Positions 8,534 to 17,163 of a stretch of DNA of 64,000 bases are shown here, piece by piece. Both the position numbers and the translations under genes were made by a program. Below the pieces are notes generated by a model. It worked only from the letters and a program-made list of their open reading frames with translations. It did no database searches and was not told the origin of the DNA. Source of the stretch: UBA6136 sp964386975 (GTDB lineage Bacteria > Pseudomonadota > Gammaproteobacteria > Methylococcales > Methylococcaceae); contig CAYLUS010000003.1 in NCBI GenBank assembly GCA_964386975.1, forward strand, positions 41,893 through 105,892. Direction: 5' to 3'. The first letter of the stretch is position 1. The number at the start of each line of letters is the position of its first letter.

Positions 8534-8902
8534 ATGCGCATACTCGGCATTCACCATGCCTCGCTCAGGGTTCGGGACCTTTCACGGTCGCGGATCTTTT
8601 TTGAGAATATCCTTGGCTTGCCGGTCAGGCCCGATCGCCCCAACAAGGATTTCGGAGGGCTCTGGTACGATGCAGGCCCCCAGCAGATTCACCTGATCGT
8701 AGCCGAGGATCTGGAAAACGTCGCTGCCGGCGATTACCCCGGGGTTGATCGTCACATTGCGCTTCGGGTTGAGAATCTGCCGGGCTTGATCCGCCGCCTT
8801 GAGGACAACGGCATCCCCTATCTTCCCAGTCGCTCTGGGCGCCCGGTGGTCTTCTGCCGGGATCCTGATGGCAATGGATTTGAACTGATCGGCGAGCCCT
8901 GA
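8534..8902 (+). CDS. VOC superfamily (glyoxalase/bleomycin-resistance-like) protein
   Basis: A 122-residue protein with a good ribosome site (GGAGG eight bases before ATG). It has the two-module VOC fold: an N-terminal metal-type His in IHHASLRVRDLSRS, a central VDRHIALRVENLPGLIRRLE, and the C-terminal signature FCRDPDGNGFELIGEP. The VOC family includes lyases, isomerases and dioxygenases that use a divalent metal. The His and Glu positions here are compatible with metal binding, but the substrate cannot be predicted. It follows the PspC gene closely and converges on the GH57 gene, separated by three bases. Confidence 0.8.
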   Translation: MRILGIHHASLRVRDLSRSRIFFENILGLPVRPDRPNKDFGGLWYDAGPQQIHLIVAEDLENVAAGDYPGVDRHIALRVENLPGLIRRLEDNGIPYLPSRSGRPVVFCRDPDGNGFELIGEP

Positions 8903-8905
8903 TGC

Positions 8906-10132
8906 TCAGACCTTTGAGAGATTCGGAACATGCCAGCCCGGATCGGCGTCCGCCGAGTATTTCTTGGCCTTGAATCGACGCAAGGTCGTTTCGGCCGCGT
9001 CCAGATCCCGATTTGCCCGTGACACCCACTCCTCGCCCCAATAGAAATTGCAGCTGGTCTCAGCCCGAAGGAGACGCCAGTGGGCCTGCTCAAGAACCTT
9101 TTTTTCCTCCAGCGCGAGCTCGCGTCCGGGCGCTTCCTTGAGCGCCTGGTGCACCTCCTGGCTGACCCGCTGAAGACGGGAGAGCGTTTGCGTCTGAGGC
9201 GCTGAGCCGGTCCACTGGGTGAAGTCCTTGCCATCATGCCATTCAGTATTCCACGCACCCATTTTGACCGTGACCTCGCCAAAGGTCCCGAACTGATCGA
9301 GGTAGTCATGGACATAGATCGGCTGGACCGGGCCACCCTGCTTGGCATCCTCCAGCAGTGCGCCATAGAAGCCGCCCCAGAAATTCGAGGCGTTATTGGT
9401 ATTTCTGAACCAGGCCCCGTTCTCACCGTCGCTACAGGTGGTCACCAAAGGCGGCGCCGTGCAGCCCTGGGTCCGCTTGCGGATTTCCTGCATGAACCAG
9501 ACATAGTCCATCCCGGAGCCTTGCGCATCTGAAATTTCACGGTCACGAACCACCACCGTGATCTCATCCTCTCCGAACTTTGCCACATGGGGACGGTAGC
9601 GCAAATCGAATTCCGACATGGGGGTCAGCGCCTCGACATGTTCACTGTCGACCACCACATAGCGGTATCCAAAGCGCTTGAGATGCGGAATCATGGCCAT
9701 CGAAAAGCCCATCTCGGGTGGCCAGAATCCGGCAAAGTCCTTGCGCCAAAGCAGGTGCTCTGCGATCCCGCGCCAATGCCTGAGCTGGTCATCCCAGTCA
9801 CTTTCGGGGATCAGGGGGAGGACCGGATGAAAATACGCTGTGCCGAGGACATCGATGATGCGCTGATTCTGAAGATGCCAGAGTAAGGAGCCGCAATCCA
9901 CGATGCCGTAGACATTCTGCTGGAAATGCGGATCCGAGAGGGTTTCAAGAAGACTTCCCGAAAGGGAAAGATGCACCTTGGCCACATCCTCATAAGGCCA
10001 GAGGAAGCGGGCGATCCGATCATACGCATAGAGAATTTCGCGGGCCTCCCACGGTTTTTCCCGAAGCAGGTGCTCGAGATTGCCATGGGGCTGGTGAAGA
10101 TTCAGGGCAAGCGCGTGATGGATGACCGTCAT
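8906..10132 (-). CDS. Glycoside hydrolase family 57 protein
   Basis: 408 residues from the ATG at 10130-10132 (start MTVIHHALALNLHQPHGN). A start 11 codons earlier at 10165 is possible, and neither has a strong ribosome site. The N-terminal HQPHGN and the FAGFWPPEMGFS segment (about residue 135) match the GH57 signatures, the latter carrying the family's catalytic Glu. The central EDEITVVVRDREISD and late GENGAWF segments also fit. GH57 enzymes act on alpha-glucans (amylase, amylopullulanase, branching enzyme). The specificity here is not deducible. It lies between a VOC gene and uvrB, with galU further along, but no glycogen operon is present in the window. Confidence 0.8.
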   Translation of the reverse strand: MTVIHHALALNLHQPHGNLEHLLREKPWEAREILYAYDRIARFLWPYEDVAKVHLSLSGSLLETLSDPHFQQNVYGIVDCGSLLWHLQNQRIIDVLGTAYFHPVLPLIPESDWDDQLRHWRGIAEHLLWRKDFAGFWPPEMGFSMAMIPHLKRFGYRYVVVDSEHVEALTPMSEFDLRYRPHVAKFGEDEITVVVRDREISDAQGSGMDYVWFMQEIRKRTQGCTAPPLVTTCSDGENGAWFRNTNNASNFWGGFYGALLEDAKQGGPVQPIYVHDYLDQFGTFGEVTVKMGAWNTEWHDGKDFTQWTGSAPQTQTLSRLQRVSQEVHQALKEAPGRELALEEKKVLEQAHWRLLRAETSCNFYWGEEWVSRANRDLDAAETTLRRFKAKKYSADADPGWHVPNLSKV

Positions 10133-10262
10133 GAGAGAAGCATCTTGGAAAAAGGCCGAACACATGCCTCACGGCGATGCGGTGCAGCGCTTTATTATGA
10201 CGCTCTCGACCTAAATCCGAACCCCAATACGGGGCAACAGACTCTTTCCTGACGCTCAAGGA

Positions 10263-12323
10263 TCAGGCCATCAGCACCTGCGCCTCGATGCGCTTGATCT
10301 CATCTCGAAGCCGCGCTGCCTCTTCAAATTCAAGTTCACGCGAGGCTTGGTACATCCGATCCTCCAATTGCTTGAGTAGCCGCGCGGCGTCCTTGGGATT
10401 TGCCAACTTGGGCGTCGCCGCCTCATCCTTCTTAGCCGCCACTTTTCGGCCCCGGCGCCCCCCTTCCGCCTGCGCCCCGGGGATCGGTAGCTCGAGAATG
10501 TCATGGACACCCTTGGTAATTCCCTTGGGCACAAGGCCGGTGGCCGCATTAAACGCCAGTTGCTTTTCCCGGCGCCGGTCGGTCTCCTCCAACGCCCGGT
10601 CGATCGAGCCCGTCCGCTTGTCGGCATAAAGGATGGCCTTGCCATGGATATTGCGGGCCGCACGCCCGATGGTCTGAATCAGCGAGGAGGTGGAACGCAA
10701 AAATCCTTCCTTGTCGGCATCGAGAATCGCCACCAGCGAAACCTCCGGGAGATCTAGACCTTCACGCAGGAGATTGATCCCCACCAGCACGTCAAATTTC
10801 CCAAGGCGAAGATCACGGATGATCTCGACCCGCTCAACCGTATCCACATCCGAGTGCAGGTAGCGGACTGCCACATCATGCTCAAACAAGTACTCGGTCA
10901 AATCCTCGGCCATGCGCTTGGTCAAGGTGGTGACCAGCACCCGCTCGCCCTTTAGCGCACGGGCACGGATCTCAGAGAGAAGGTCATCGACCTGCGACAG
11001 CACTGGTCGTATTTCAACCTCGGGATCAACCAGCCCGGTCGGTCGAACAACCTGTTCGATGATCTGGCCGGAGTGCTTGAGTTCGTAGGGACCCGGGGTG
11101 GCCGAAACGTAAATGCGTTGCGGCGAGCGCGCCTCCCACTCCTCGAATTGGAGCGGCCGGTTATCCATCGCCGAGGGTAAGCGAAAGCCATATTCAACCA
11201 GGGTCTCCTTCCGCGAGCGGTCGCCCCGGTACATGGCCCCGAGTTGCGGGATGGTCACATGGCTTTCATCGACCACCAAAATGGCATCATCGGGAAGGTA
11301 GTCGAAGAGGGTCGGCGGCGCCTCCCCAGGACCTCGGCCTGAGAGATAACGGGAGTAGTTCTCGATCCCTGAGCAGTAGCCGACCTCCATCATGATCTCA
11401 AGATCGAAGAGGGTTCTTTGTTCCAGTCGCTGCGCCTCGACCAGGCGATTCATCCCGCGCAATTCCTCAAGCCGGATTCGAAGATCCTGCTTTATCTGGT
11501 CGATGGCGGCGAGAATGCGCTCACGGGGCGTCACATAATGGGTTTTGGGGTAAACCGTATAGCGCGCAGTCTGACTGAGAACCTCGCCGGTGAGGGGATC
11601 AAACAGCGAGAGTTTTTCGATCTCCTCGTCGAACAACTCCACGCGGAGGGCCTCCCGCTCAGACTCCGCGGGATAGATGTCAATGACATCACCACGGACC
11701 CGATAGGTGGCTCGCCGGAGCTCGGTTTCGTTGCGGGTGTACTGAAGCTCGGCAAGTCGTCTCAGCAAGGTTCTCTGACTGATCATGTCCCCTCTGACAA
11801 GATGGAGGACCATGGCAAAGTAGGAGGCCGGCTCGCCGAGACCATAAATCGAGGAAACGGTGGCCACGATGATCGTGTCGTGACGCTCGATCAGCGCCTT
11901 GGTCGCCGACAGGCGCATTTGCTCAATGTGCTCATTGAGCGAGGCATCTTTCTGGATATAGGTATCCGAGGAGGGAACGTAGGCTTCAGGCTGGTAATAG
12001 TCGTAATAGGAGACAAAGTACTCAACCGCATTCTCCGGAAAGAACTCCTTCATCTCGCCATAAAGCTGCGCGGCCAAGGTTTTATTGGGCGCCAGGATAA
12101 TGGCCGGACGCTGCTCCTTGGCGATGACGTTGGCAATCGAGAAGGTCTTGCCTGATCCTGTGACTCCGAGCAGGGTCTGGTGCAAAAGGCCGTCATGAAG
12201 ACCCTCGATCATCTGCGCAATGGCGGCCGGTTGATCACCTGCCGGAGAAAATGGACTGCGCAGCACAAATGGCTTGCCCTTGAGAGGATGGGCCTCGCGG
12301 TATTGTCGGAGTTCAGCGTCCAT
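10263..12323 (-). CDS. uvrB: UvrABC excinuclease subunit B
   Basis: A 686-residue protein, full length for UvrB. It is the DNA-damage-verifying helicase-like subunit of nucleotide excision repair, loaded by UvrA and partnered by UvrC. Walker A is GVTGSGKTFSIAN (about residue 55). The beta-hairpin that clamps DNA is YYQPEAYVPSSDTYIQKD. Walker B is ILVVDESHVT. Motifs V/VI include GLDLPEVSL and QTIGRAARN. The C-terminal UVR domain (LLKQLEDRMYQASRELEFEEAARLRDEI) binds UvrC. It is divergent from the aminotransferase gene, a neighbourhood also seen in pseudomonads. No LexA box was identified upstream by eye. Confidence 0.98.
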   Translation of the reverse strand: MDAELRQYREAHPLKGKPFVLRSPFSPAGDQPAAIAQMIEGLHDGLLHQTLLGVTGSGKTFSIANVIAKEQRPAIILAPNKTLAAQLYGEMKEFFPENAVEYFVSYYDYYQPEAYVPSSDTYIQKDASLNEHIEQMRLSATKALIERHDTIIVATVSSIYGLGEPASYFAMVLHLVRGDMISQRTLLRRLAELQYTRNETELRRATYRVRGDVIDIYPAESEREALRVELFDEEIEKLSLFDPLTGEVLSQTARYTVYPKTHYVTPRERILAAIDQIKQDLRIRLEELRGMNRLVEAQRLEQRTLFDLEIMMEVGYCSGIENYSRYLSGRGPGEAPPTLFDYLPDDAILVVDESHVTIPQLGAMYRGDRSRKETLVEYGFRLPSAMDNRPLQFEEWEARSPQRIYVSATPGPYELKHSGQIIEQVVRPTGLVDPEVEIRPVLSQVDDLLSEIRARALKGERVLVTTLTKRMAEDLTEYLFEHDVAVRYLHSDVDTVERVEIIRDLRLGKFDVLVGINLLREGLDLPEVSLVAILDADKEGFLRSTSSLIQTIGRAARNIHGKAILYADKRTGSIDRALEETDRRREKQLAFNAATGLVPKGITKGVHDILELPIPGAQAEGGRRGRKVAAKKDEAATPKLANPKDAARLLKQLEDRMYQASRELEFEEAARLRDEIKRIEAQVLMA

Positions 12324-12561
12324 GAACCTCGCCTTTGCAATTAAATTTCAAGCGACTGTTGAAGGTACTGGCCTCTAACCCGCAATTTGCTGCCTGGGTG
12401 GACCACAAATCTTTCGGACGACCAGCGGCTGTAATAGAATGCCGTGCTGCAGGTCCCGGATGACGTCATGGCGAAGTGCCTCCGACCGATGCGGTGTTTA
12501 GGTCCGCGCGGGACGCTCCCACTACCCTTCCCTATCCTACCCTCGAACACGTCGACCCAAC

Positions 12562-13746
12562 ATGCGAAAGACCCTCTCCAACCGCGTTTGTTCCATCAAG
12601 CCCTCCCCGACCTTGGCCGTGACTGCTCGCGCCGCCGCCATGCGCGCGCAAGGTAAGGACATCGTGGGACTGGGCGCGGGCGAGCCTGACTTCGATACCC
12701 CGGACCACATCAAGGCGGCTGCCATTAAAGCCATCGAGAGCGGGTTTACCAAGTACACCGCGGTCGATGGTACCGCGGGTCTTAAAAAGGCGATCCAGGA
12801 CAAATTCAAGCGTGAGAACGGATTTGACTATACCCTCAAGCAAATCCTGGTCTCTTGTGGCGGCAAGCAAAGTTTTTATAACCTCGCACAAGCGCTGATC
12901 AATCCCGGCGATGAGGTCATTATCCCGGCACCCTACTGGGTGTCCTACCCGGACATGGTTCTTTTGGCCGATGGCGTCCCGGTCATCATCGAAGGCCCTC
13001 AAACGCAGAATTTCAAGATCACGCCCGCTCAGCTCGCATCAGCTATTACGCCAAAAACCCGCCTGTTCGTGATCAACAGCCCTTCCAATCCCAGCGGGAT
13101 GGCCTACAGCGAAGCCGAACTGAAGGCGCTGGGTGAGGTTCTCAGACGGCATCCGGACATCATCATTGCCACGGATGACATGTACGAACACATCCTCTGG
13201 GATGCCGGCAAATTCATCAACATCCTCAACGTCAATCCGGACCTCTATGACCGCACCATGGTTCTCAATGGCGTCTCCAAGGCCTACTCCATGACCGGTT
13301 GGCGGATTGGCTACGCAGCAGGTCCTGAGTGGCTGATCGAGGCCATGACCAACATCCAGTCACAAAGCACATCGAACCCAACGTCGATTTCACAGGTGGC
13401 CGCTGAGGCCGCCCTCAATGGCGATCAGGGCTTCATCGGCGAAATGCTCAAAGCCTTCAAATCACGTCACGATTTTGTCGTTGAGGCACTCAATGCCATG
13501 CCAGGCGTTGATTGCCTCAGAACCGATGGCACCTTCTATGTGCTTCCGAATTTTGAAGGGGTCATCGCGCGTCTTGAGGGGGTCAACGATGACCTCGGTC
13601 TGTCCGAGTACCTTATTGAAAAGGCCGGAGTTGCCGTCGTGCCGGGGTCCGCATTCGGTGCGCCGGGCCACATCCGGTTATCCATTGCAACCAGCATGGC
13701 CAATCTCGAAAAGGCGATTTCCAGAATCCGGGAAGCCATCAGCTGA
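12562..13746 (+). CDS. Pyridoxal-phosphate aminotransferase, class I (aspartate aminotransferase-like)
   Basis: A 394-residue fold-type I aminotransferase. Visible motifs are the cofactor-phosphate loop VSCGGKQSFYNLAQAL, INSPSNPSGMAYS (substrate/PLP Asn), IIATDDMYEHILW (Asp and Tyr to the PLP ring), and the Schiff-base Lys in LNGVSKAYSMTGWRIGYAAG. The final IRLSIATSM holds the carboxylate-binding Arg. Length and motifs match the Igamma aspartate aminotransferases (some act on prephenate). Its location next to uvrB matches related proteobacteria. It converges on galU, and an 11-bp stem lies between them. Confidence 0.92.
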   Translation: MRKTLSNRVCSIKPSPTLAVTARAAAMRAQGKDIVGLGAGEPDFDTPDHIKAAAIKAIESGFTKYTAVDGTAGLKKAIQDKFKRENGFDYTLKQILVSCGGKQSFYNLAQALINPGDEVIIPAPYWVSYPDMVLLADGVPVIIEGPQTQNFKITPAQLASAITPKTRLFVINSPSNPSGMAYSEAELKALGEVLRRHPDIIIATDDMYEHILWDAGKFINILNVNPDLYDRTMVLNGVSKAYSMTGWRIGYAAGPEWLIEAMTNIQSQSTSNPTSISQVAAEAALNGDQGFIGEMLKAFKSRHDFVVEALNAMPGVDCLRTDGTFYVLPNFEGVIARLEGVNDDLGLSEYLIEKAGVAVVPGSAFGAPGHIRLSIATSMANLEKAISRIREAIS

Positions 13747-13756
13747 TGACCAGGAC

Positions 13757-13783
13757 CTCTGGTGGCGAGAGCCGCCACCAGAG
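13757..13783. terminator. Strong hairpin between convergent aminotransferase and galU genes
   Basis: CTCTGGTGGCG-agagc-CGCCACCAGAG is a perfect 11-bp stem with a 5-base loop, centred in the 54 bases between the two convergent stop codons. There is no U-tract on either side, so it may block 3'-exonucleases or act as a weak bidirectional terminator. Confidence 0.5.
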
Positions 13784-13800
13784 CATGCGGAGGACGGCTC

Positions 13801-14676
13801 TTAGGCCTTGAGTCCCTGCAAATAGCGCCTAAAGTCGTCCTTGAGTTCGGGATGCTTCAAGGCCATTTCCACGGTCGCCTCGAGATAGCCCAGCTTAGAC
13901 CCACAATCATAGCGCTTGCCCTCAAACTCGAAGGACAAGACCGTTTCGTCCTTCAAGAGCATCGCGATACCGTCGGTGAGCTGAATCTCCCCGCCAGCGC
14001 CGCGGCGAACCTGGTTCAAACGCTCAAAGATGCCAGGGGTCAGAATGTAGCGCCCAATCACAGCCTGATTGGAGGGCGCGTCCTGGGGTTTGGGCTTTTC
14101 AACGATGGCGCTTAGCTTTGCCAAGTGCTGGGAAACCGGATCAGCAGCAACGATGCCATAACTTCCGGTTTGCGAGGGGTCGACTTTTTCGGTGGCAAGC
14201 ACCGAACAGCCCCATTCGTTGTAGACATCGACCATCTGCTTCATGCATCCGCGCGTGCCATCATCAACCATGTCATCGGCGAGAATGACGGCAAACGGTT
14301 CATCACCCACCACGGCGGCGGCACAGTTCACGGCATGCCCAAGCCCAAGTGCCTCGGCCTGACGAATGAACACGCAGGTGACCCCAGGCGGCACAATGTT
14401 CTGGAGTTCCTTGAGGGTTTCTGTCTTGTTGCGTGTTGACAGCTCGGTTTCAAGCTCATAGGCCTTGTCAAAATGATCCTCGATCGCCCGCTTGGTGCGA
14501 CTGGTGACAAAGATCATGGTGTCAATGCCTGCTGCGGCCGCTTCTTCAACGGCATACTGGATCAGCGGCTTGTCGACGACGGGCAGCATTTCCTTTGGAC
14601 TTGCCTTGGTCGCAGGAAGGAACCGGGTCCCTAATCCTGCAACCGGAAATACGGCTTTCTTGACGGTTTTTTTCAT
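13801..14676 (-). CDS. galU: UTP--glucose-1-phosphate uridylyltransferase
   Basis: A 291-residue enzyme making UDP-glucose from UTP and glucose 1-phosphate for polysaccharide, LPS and trehalose-type pathways. The nucleotide-binding start VKKAVFPVAGLGTRFLPATKASPKEMLP is the GalU signature. Others are VVDKPLIQYAVEEA, FIRQAEALGLGHAVNCA, PFAVILADDM and the late YDCGSKLGYLEATVEMAL. Length equals typical bacterial GalU. It is transcribed alone on the minus strand, from a promoter placed at 14751-14779, and converges on the aminotransferase gene. Confidence 0.97.
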   Translation of the reverse strand: MKKTVKKAVFPVAGLGTRFLPATKASPKEMLPVVDKPLIQYAVEEAAAAGIDTMIFVTSRTKRAIEDHFDKAYELETELSTRNKTETLKELQNIVPPGVTCVFIRQAEALGLGHAVNCAAAVVGDEPFAVILADDMVDDGTRGCMKQMVDVYNEWGCSVLATEKVDPSQTGSYGIVAADPVSQHLAKLSAIVEKPKPQDAPSNQAVIGRYILTPGIFERLNQVRRGAGGEIQLTDGIAMLLKDETVLSFEFEGKRYDCGSKLGYLEATVEMALKHPELKDDFRRYLQGLKA

Positions 14677-14750
14677 GTCGATTTCACCTCAGGCAAACGG
14701 ACCAAAGCCTTAATTTACACATGGCCATCGCTGGCCACCACAATTCAGAC

Positions 14751-14779
14751 ATCCTAGCGCATTGACCCTTCCATTACAA
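14751..14779 (-). promoter_or_regulatory. Predicted sigma70 promoter of galU
   Basis: On the minus strand TTGTAA (complement of 14774-14779), a 17-base spacer, then TAGGAT (complement of 14751-14756), about 75 bases ahead of the galU ATG. The leader contains a small inverted repeat, TGGCCA-tcgc-TGGCCA (14722-14737). Confidence 0.45.
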
Positions 14780-14840
14780 TTTGGTTTCCCGTCAATACTA
14801 TTTGCGATCAGCCCTGCGCGCCCTGGCTCAAGGAGCTATC

Positions 14841-15074
14841 TCACACCTGATAGACATCGCCTCGCTTCCCGATCCGTACAACAAGAATGCCTACCTCGTC
14901 TTCCTCGATGCTGGCAATGATCCGATAGGCTCAAGGTGGCATCCCAGAAAGCACCGAATGTGAACCCCTTAAGGACCAAACCAATAATGCGGGAGGCTCC
15001 AAGCGCTGCCAAGCGGTCATGTTTGCTAAGGCTTCAAGGCTATCAATCGCCACTGGAAGTCGGATGGCTAACAT
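14841..15074 (-). pseudogene. relBE-type toxin-antitoxin relic (antitoxin start fused to toxin end)
   Basis: Read on the minus strand, an ATG at 15072-15074 opens MLAIRLPVAIDSLEALANMT, the N-terminus typical of RHH-type RelB antitoxins. After a deletion, the sequence continues as the C-terminal half of a RelE/ParE toxin. One frame gives LGASRIIGLVLKGFTFGAFWDAT. A frameshift near 14938-14945 then leads to AYRIIASIEEDEVGILVVRIGKRGDVYQV and a stop at 14841-14843. The YRII...VLVVRIGxRxxVY pattern is the family's C-terminal strand pair. The antitoxin C-terminus and toxin N-terminus are gone and the frames no longer join, so no product of either kind can be made. It lies at the edge of an AT-rich accessory patch. 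Confidence 0.7.
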
Positions 15075-15168
15075 GGGGTCTTATTTTTTAAAGTGCTATT
15101 GATTGCCGTTCAGTGGCAGCGGATACGGACCCTTACGAATTCAGGCTGCTGCTCTGTTAGGAGAACTC

Positions 15169-15240
15169 ATGTGGTCTTGGGTGGAGCCCGCCAAAATATA
15201 TTCAGAATCTGAAAATAGTGGTAGAGTTATTGTTGAATAA
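15169..15240 (+). CDS. Putative 23-codon leader or broken 5' end of the following orphan gene
   Basis: TTAGGAG sits six bases before an ATG at 15169, and the frame encodes MWSWVEPAKIYSESENSGRV plus three residues before TAA at 15238-15240. It is in the same frame as the large orphan gene downstream. Only two in-frame stops (TAA at 15238, TAG at 15244) separate them. It may be a translated leader peptide. Alternatively it may be the original N-terminus of the orphan, cut off by nonsense mutations. The ribosome site here is clearly better than the one before 15286. Confidence 0.3.
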   Translation: MWSWVEPAKIYSESENSGRVIVE

Positions 15241-15285
15241 GTATAGTTGTTATTAATAGCATCAGATCCGAGTGGGTTTATATAT

Positions 15286-17163
15286 ATGGCTACAGAAGTT
15301 TGGTCGCTACTTAAAAGATGGGTATCTTGCAACAAGATTCCACTTGATAAAGTAAAAAGCCAATGGGAAGAAGGGCTACATCTTATAACCGTACCCGATG
15401 GATATAATTTTTATCTGGCCTTCGCTCTCAGGACCGAGGCCTATCCTACCGTCTGGGGCTATGTGGACAAGGGAGGATGTCTCCATTGTAGACATTTCTA
15501 TTTCTCTTCAAGCGAAGCGTGGTGGCGTGCTGGCACAGGATTTAGGTGGAATTACAACGCAGAAAATCCAGCTGGATGGTCTAAATCCGCGGAGGGAGCG
15601 GAACATCATATCGATGGAGGCTATATATTTGAAGCTTTTTTACCAGCAAGCTTAGCTGCAGAGCTTCAGAAATATTATAATGGAAGTGCTGGAAAAGAGA
15701 TTGTTAGAGATGTTTGGTTTGGAGATGAATGGAAAACAAGTCTGGTAGACAACCCAAAGGACAAAGCGAAAAAAGGCACTGAAACCGATGTAAAGAATAA
15801 ATATGAAAGCCTCTTGATAAATAAGAGCCGGGAAACAGATAAAAGATGTGATTTAGTTATTGATTATGATAAGGAACGAAAATATGTGTATGCTCTTGAT
15901 AAAAAGGATACACACGTTAATGCCGATCTAAAAAGAAAAGTTCTCACAACCGCCACAGCCACTTATCAAATGGGTTATAGGCTCAATGCTGGCAGTCATG
16001 GCATGAATTATAATTACGGCAAGGATAAGGATAAACCGGTGTTGGCGTTCTTCAATCCCACGGATGGGCTACCTCAAATATGGGATTATCTCACTACCTG
16101 CTTAACTGAAAAAGTCAAGGAGGAAACAGGCCTTTCTCACCCGACCCTAGGGGCCAAGATAAGGTATTCGATAATAACATATAAGCTCGATGACTATCAT
16201 GTAGAGATTGCCTATACAGAAAGCGAGATTCCTGTCTATTATAAGTTCCTTGGAGGTCGAACGATATCAACACCCGTGTGCTGGGTTAGAAATGTCTATA
16301 AGCACGATAGTAAGGTATCCAGCTTTGGAAACTACCTCGAATGCCCTATCGATATGGCCTTCATTGTTCAAAAGCCATGTGATTACGCAAAGCAACTTTC
16401 TGAAGCTGCGGGGGATGATATAGGACTTGTTACAGGCCAGACAGGCGAAATCAGAAGAAATCGGGATTTAAAGAAAGTCACAAATTTTACTGTTAGTAAC
16501 GCAAAGCTCTCTGATATACACGTTCGGAACGTCTTTGACAAAGCAAGTGATCCCACATATGTCAATCTAGCCTTTTTTAATGAAAAGACCTCCCCGCTCA
16601 TTCAGCAGTTCAAGAAAGATAAAAAGTTTAGAATGTTTTCAGATGTTCTAGATAAAAATAGTTTTATTGTTCATGATTTAAAGAGCGAAGAGCAATTGGT
16701 GCTTATTAGCAGGCTTATAGTAAACGGGATTGATACATATATAAGCATATCAAGCCTTGGAACGCATGGAAAGGGTAGGCATGGCTCTGCCGGTGTAAAT
16801 CGTGCGATGGCGTTTAGGGACCGTATTACGGGAAAATCGAAAGAATACAGCGTTACTAATCTTCCACATGACTTCTATGAGCTTTTTGTTGACAACAAGG
16901 TCGGGGGCTCAAGGGATGGATGGAGCATGTTTGACTCGATCAGGACAAACCCATCCTCATTATTTACTGTAGTGGCTCAGAGCATATTGAGTGCATTTGT
17001 TGGCGCAAAAGCTGAATCAAAAGGGTCACACCCAGGCCATGAAAATGTCTTCACCCGTCTTTTTGGGTACGCCTGCGATAAGGGTGTCTTGTGTGATGAT
17101 GTTCTCCGTGAGGTCATAAATAACAGTGATGGATTATTGTCCGCTGTTAAAAGAAACCATTAA
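15286..17163 (+). CDS. Unrecognised 625-residue AT-rich orphan protein
   Basis: I do not recognise this protein. From the ATG at 15286 it has 625 residues (638 if read from a TTG at 15247). There is no signal peptide, transmembrane segment or obvious repeat. It is soluble-looking and rich in Lys, Tyr and Asp. Visible features are a C-x-x-C pair (GGCLHCRHF, near residue 65), an aromatic patch (SSEAWWRAGTGFRWNYNAEN), a Lys/Asp-rich middle with NYGKDKDKP, and a His/Gly-rich loop SLGTHGKGRHGSAGVNR in the last third. AAA, ATA and AGA codons are frequent, unlike neighbouring genes, which suggests horizontal acquisition. It stands alone between a relBE relic and the lapB end. A single-gene defence or effector function is possible but undemonstrated. 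Confidence 0.6.
   Translation: MATEVWSLLKRWVSCNKIPLDKVKSQWEEGLHLITVPDGYNFYLAFALRTEAYPTVWGYVDKGGCLHCRHFYFSSSEAWWRAGTGFRWNYNAENPAGWSKSAEGAEHHIDGGYIFEAFLPASLAAELQKYYNGSAGKEIVRDVWFGDEWKTSLVDNPKDKAKKGTETDVKNKYESLLINKSRETDKRCDLVIDYDKERKYVYALDKKDTHVNADLKRKVLTTATATYQMGYRLNAGSHGMNYNYGKDKDKPVLAFFNPTDGLPQIWDYLTTCLTEKVKEETGLSHPTLGAKIRYSIITYKLDDYHVEIAYTESEIPVYYKFLGGRTISTPVCWVRNVYKHDSKVSSFGNYLECPIDMAFIVQKPCDYAKQLSEAAGDDIGLVTGQTGEIRRNRDLKKVTNFTVSNAKLSDIHVRNVFDKASDPTYVNLAFFNEKTSPLIQQFKKDKKFRMFSDVLDKNSFIVHDLKSEEQLVLISRLIVNGIDTYISISSLGTHGKGRHGSAGVNRAMAFRDRITGKSKEYSVTNLPHDFYELFVDNKVGGSRDGWSMFDSIRTNPSSLFTVVAQSILSAFVGAKAESKGSHPGHENVFTRLFGYACDKGVLCDDVLREVINNSDGLLSAVKRNH

Noticed and set aside
14781..14963. 60-codon plus-strand frame downstream of galU's promoter
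   Set aside because: It is antisense to the relE remnant, whose minus-strand translation matches a known family, so the plus frame is a shadow.
15286..17163. Idea that the orphan is a transposase or recombinase
   Set aside because: No DDE, HUH or tyrosine/serine recombinase motif is visible, and no terminal inverted repeats or target duplications were found at the patch edges.
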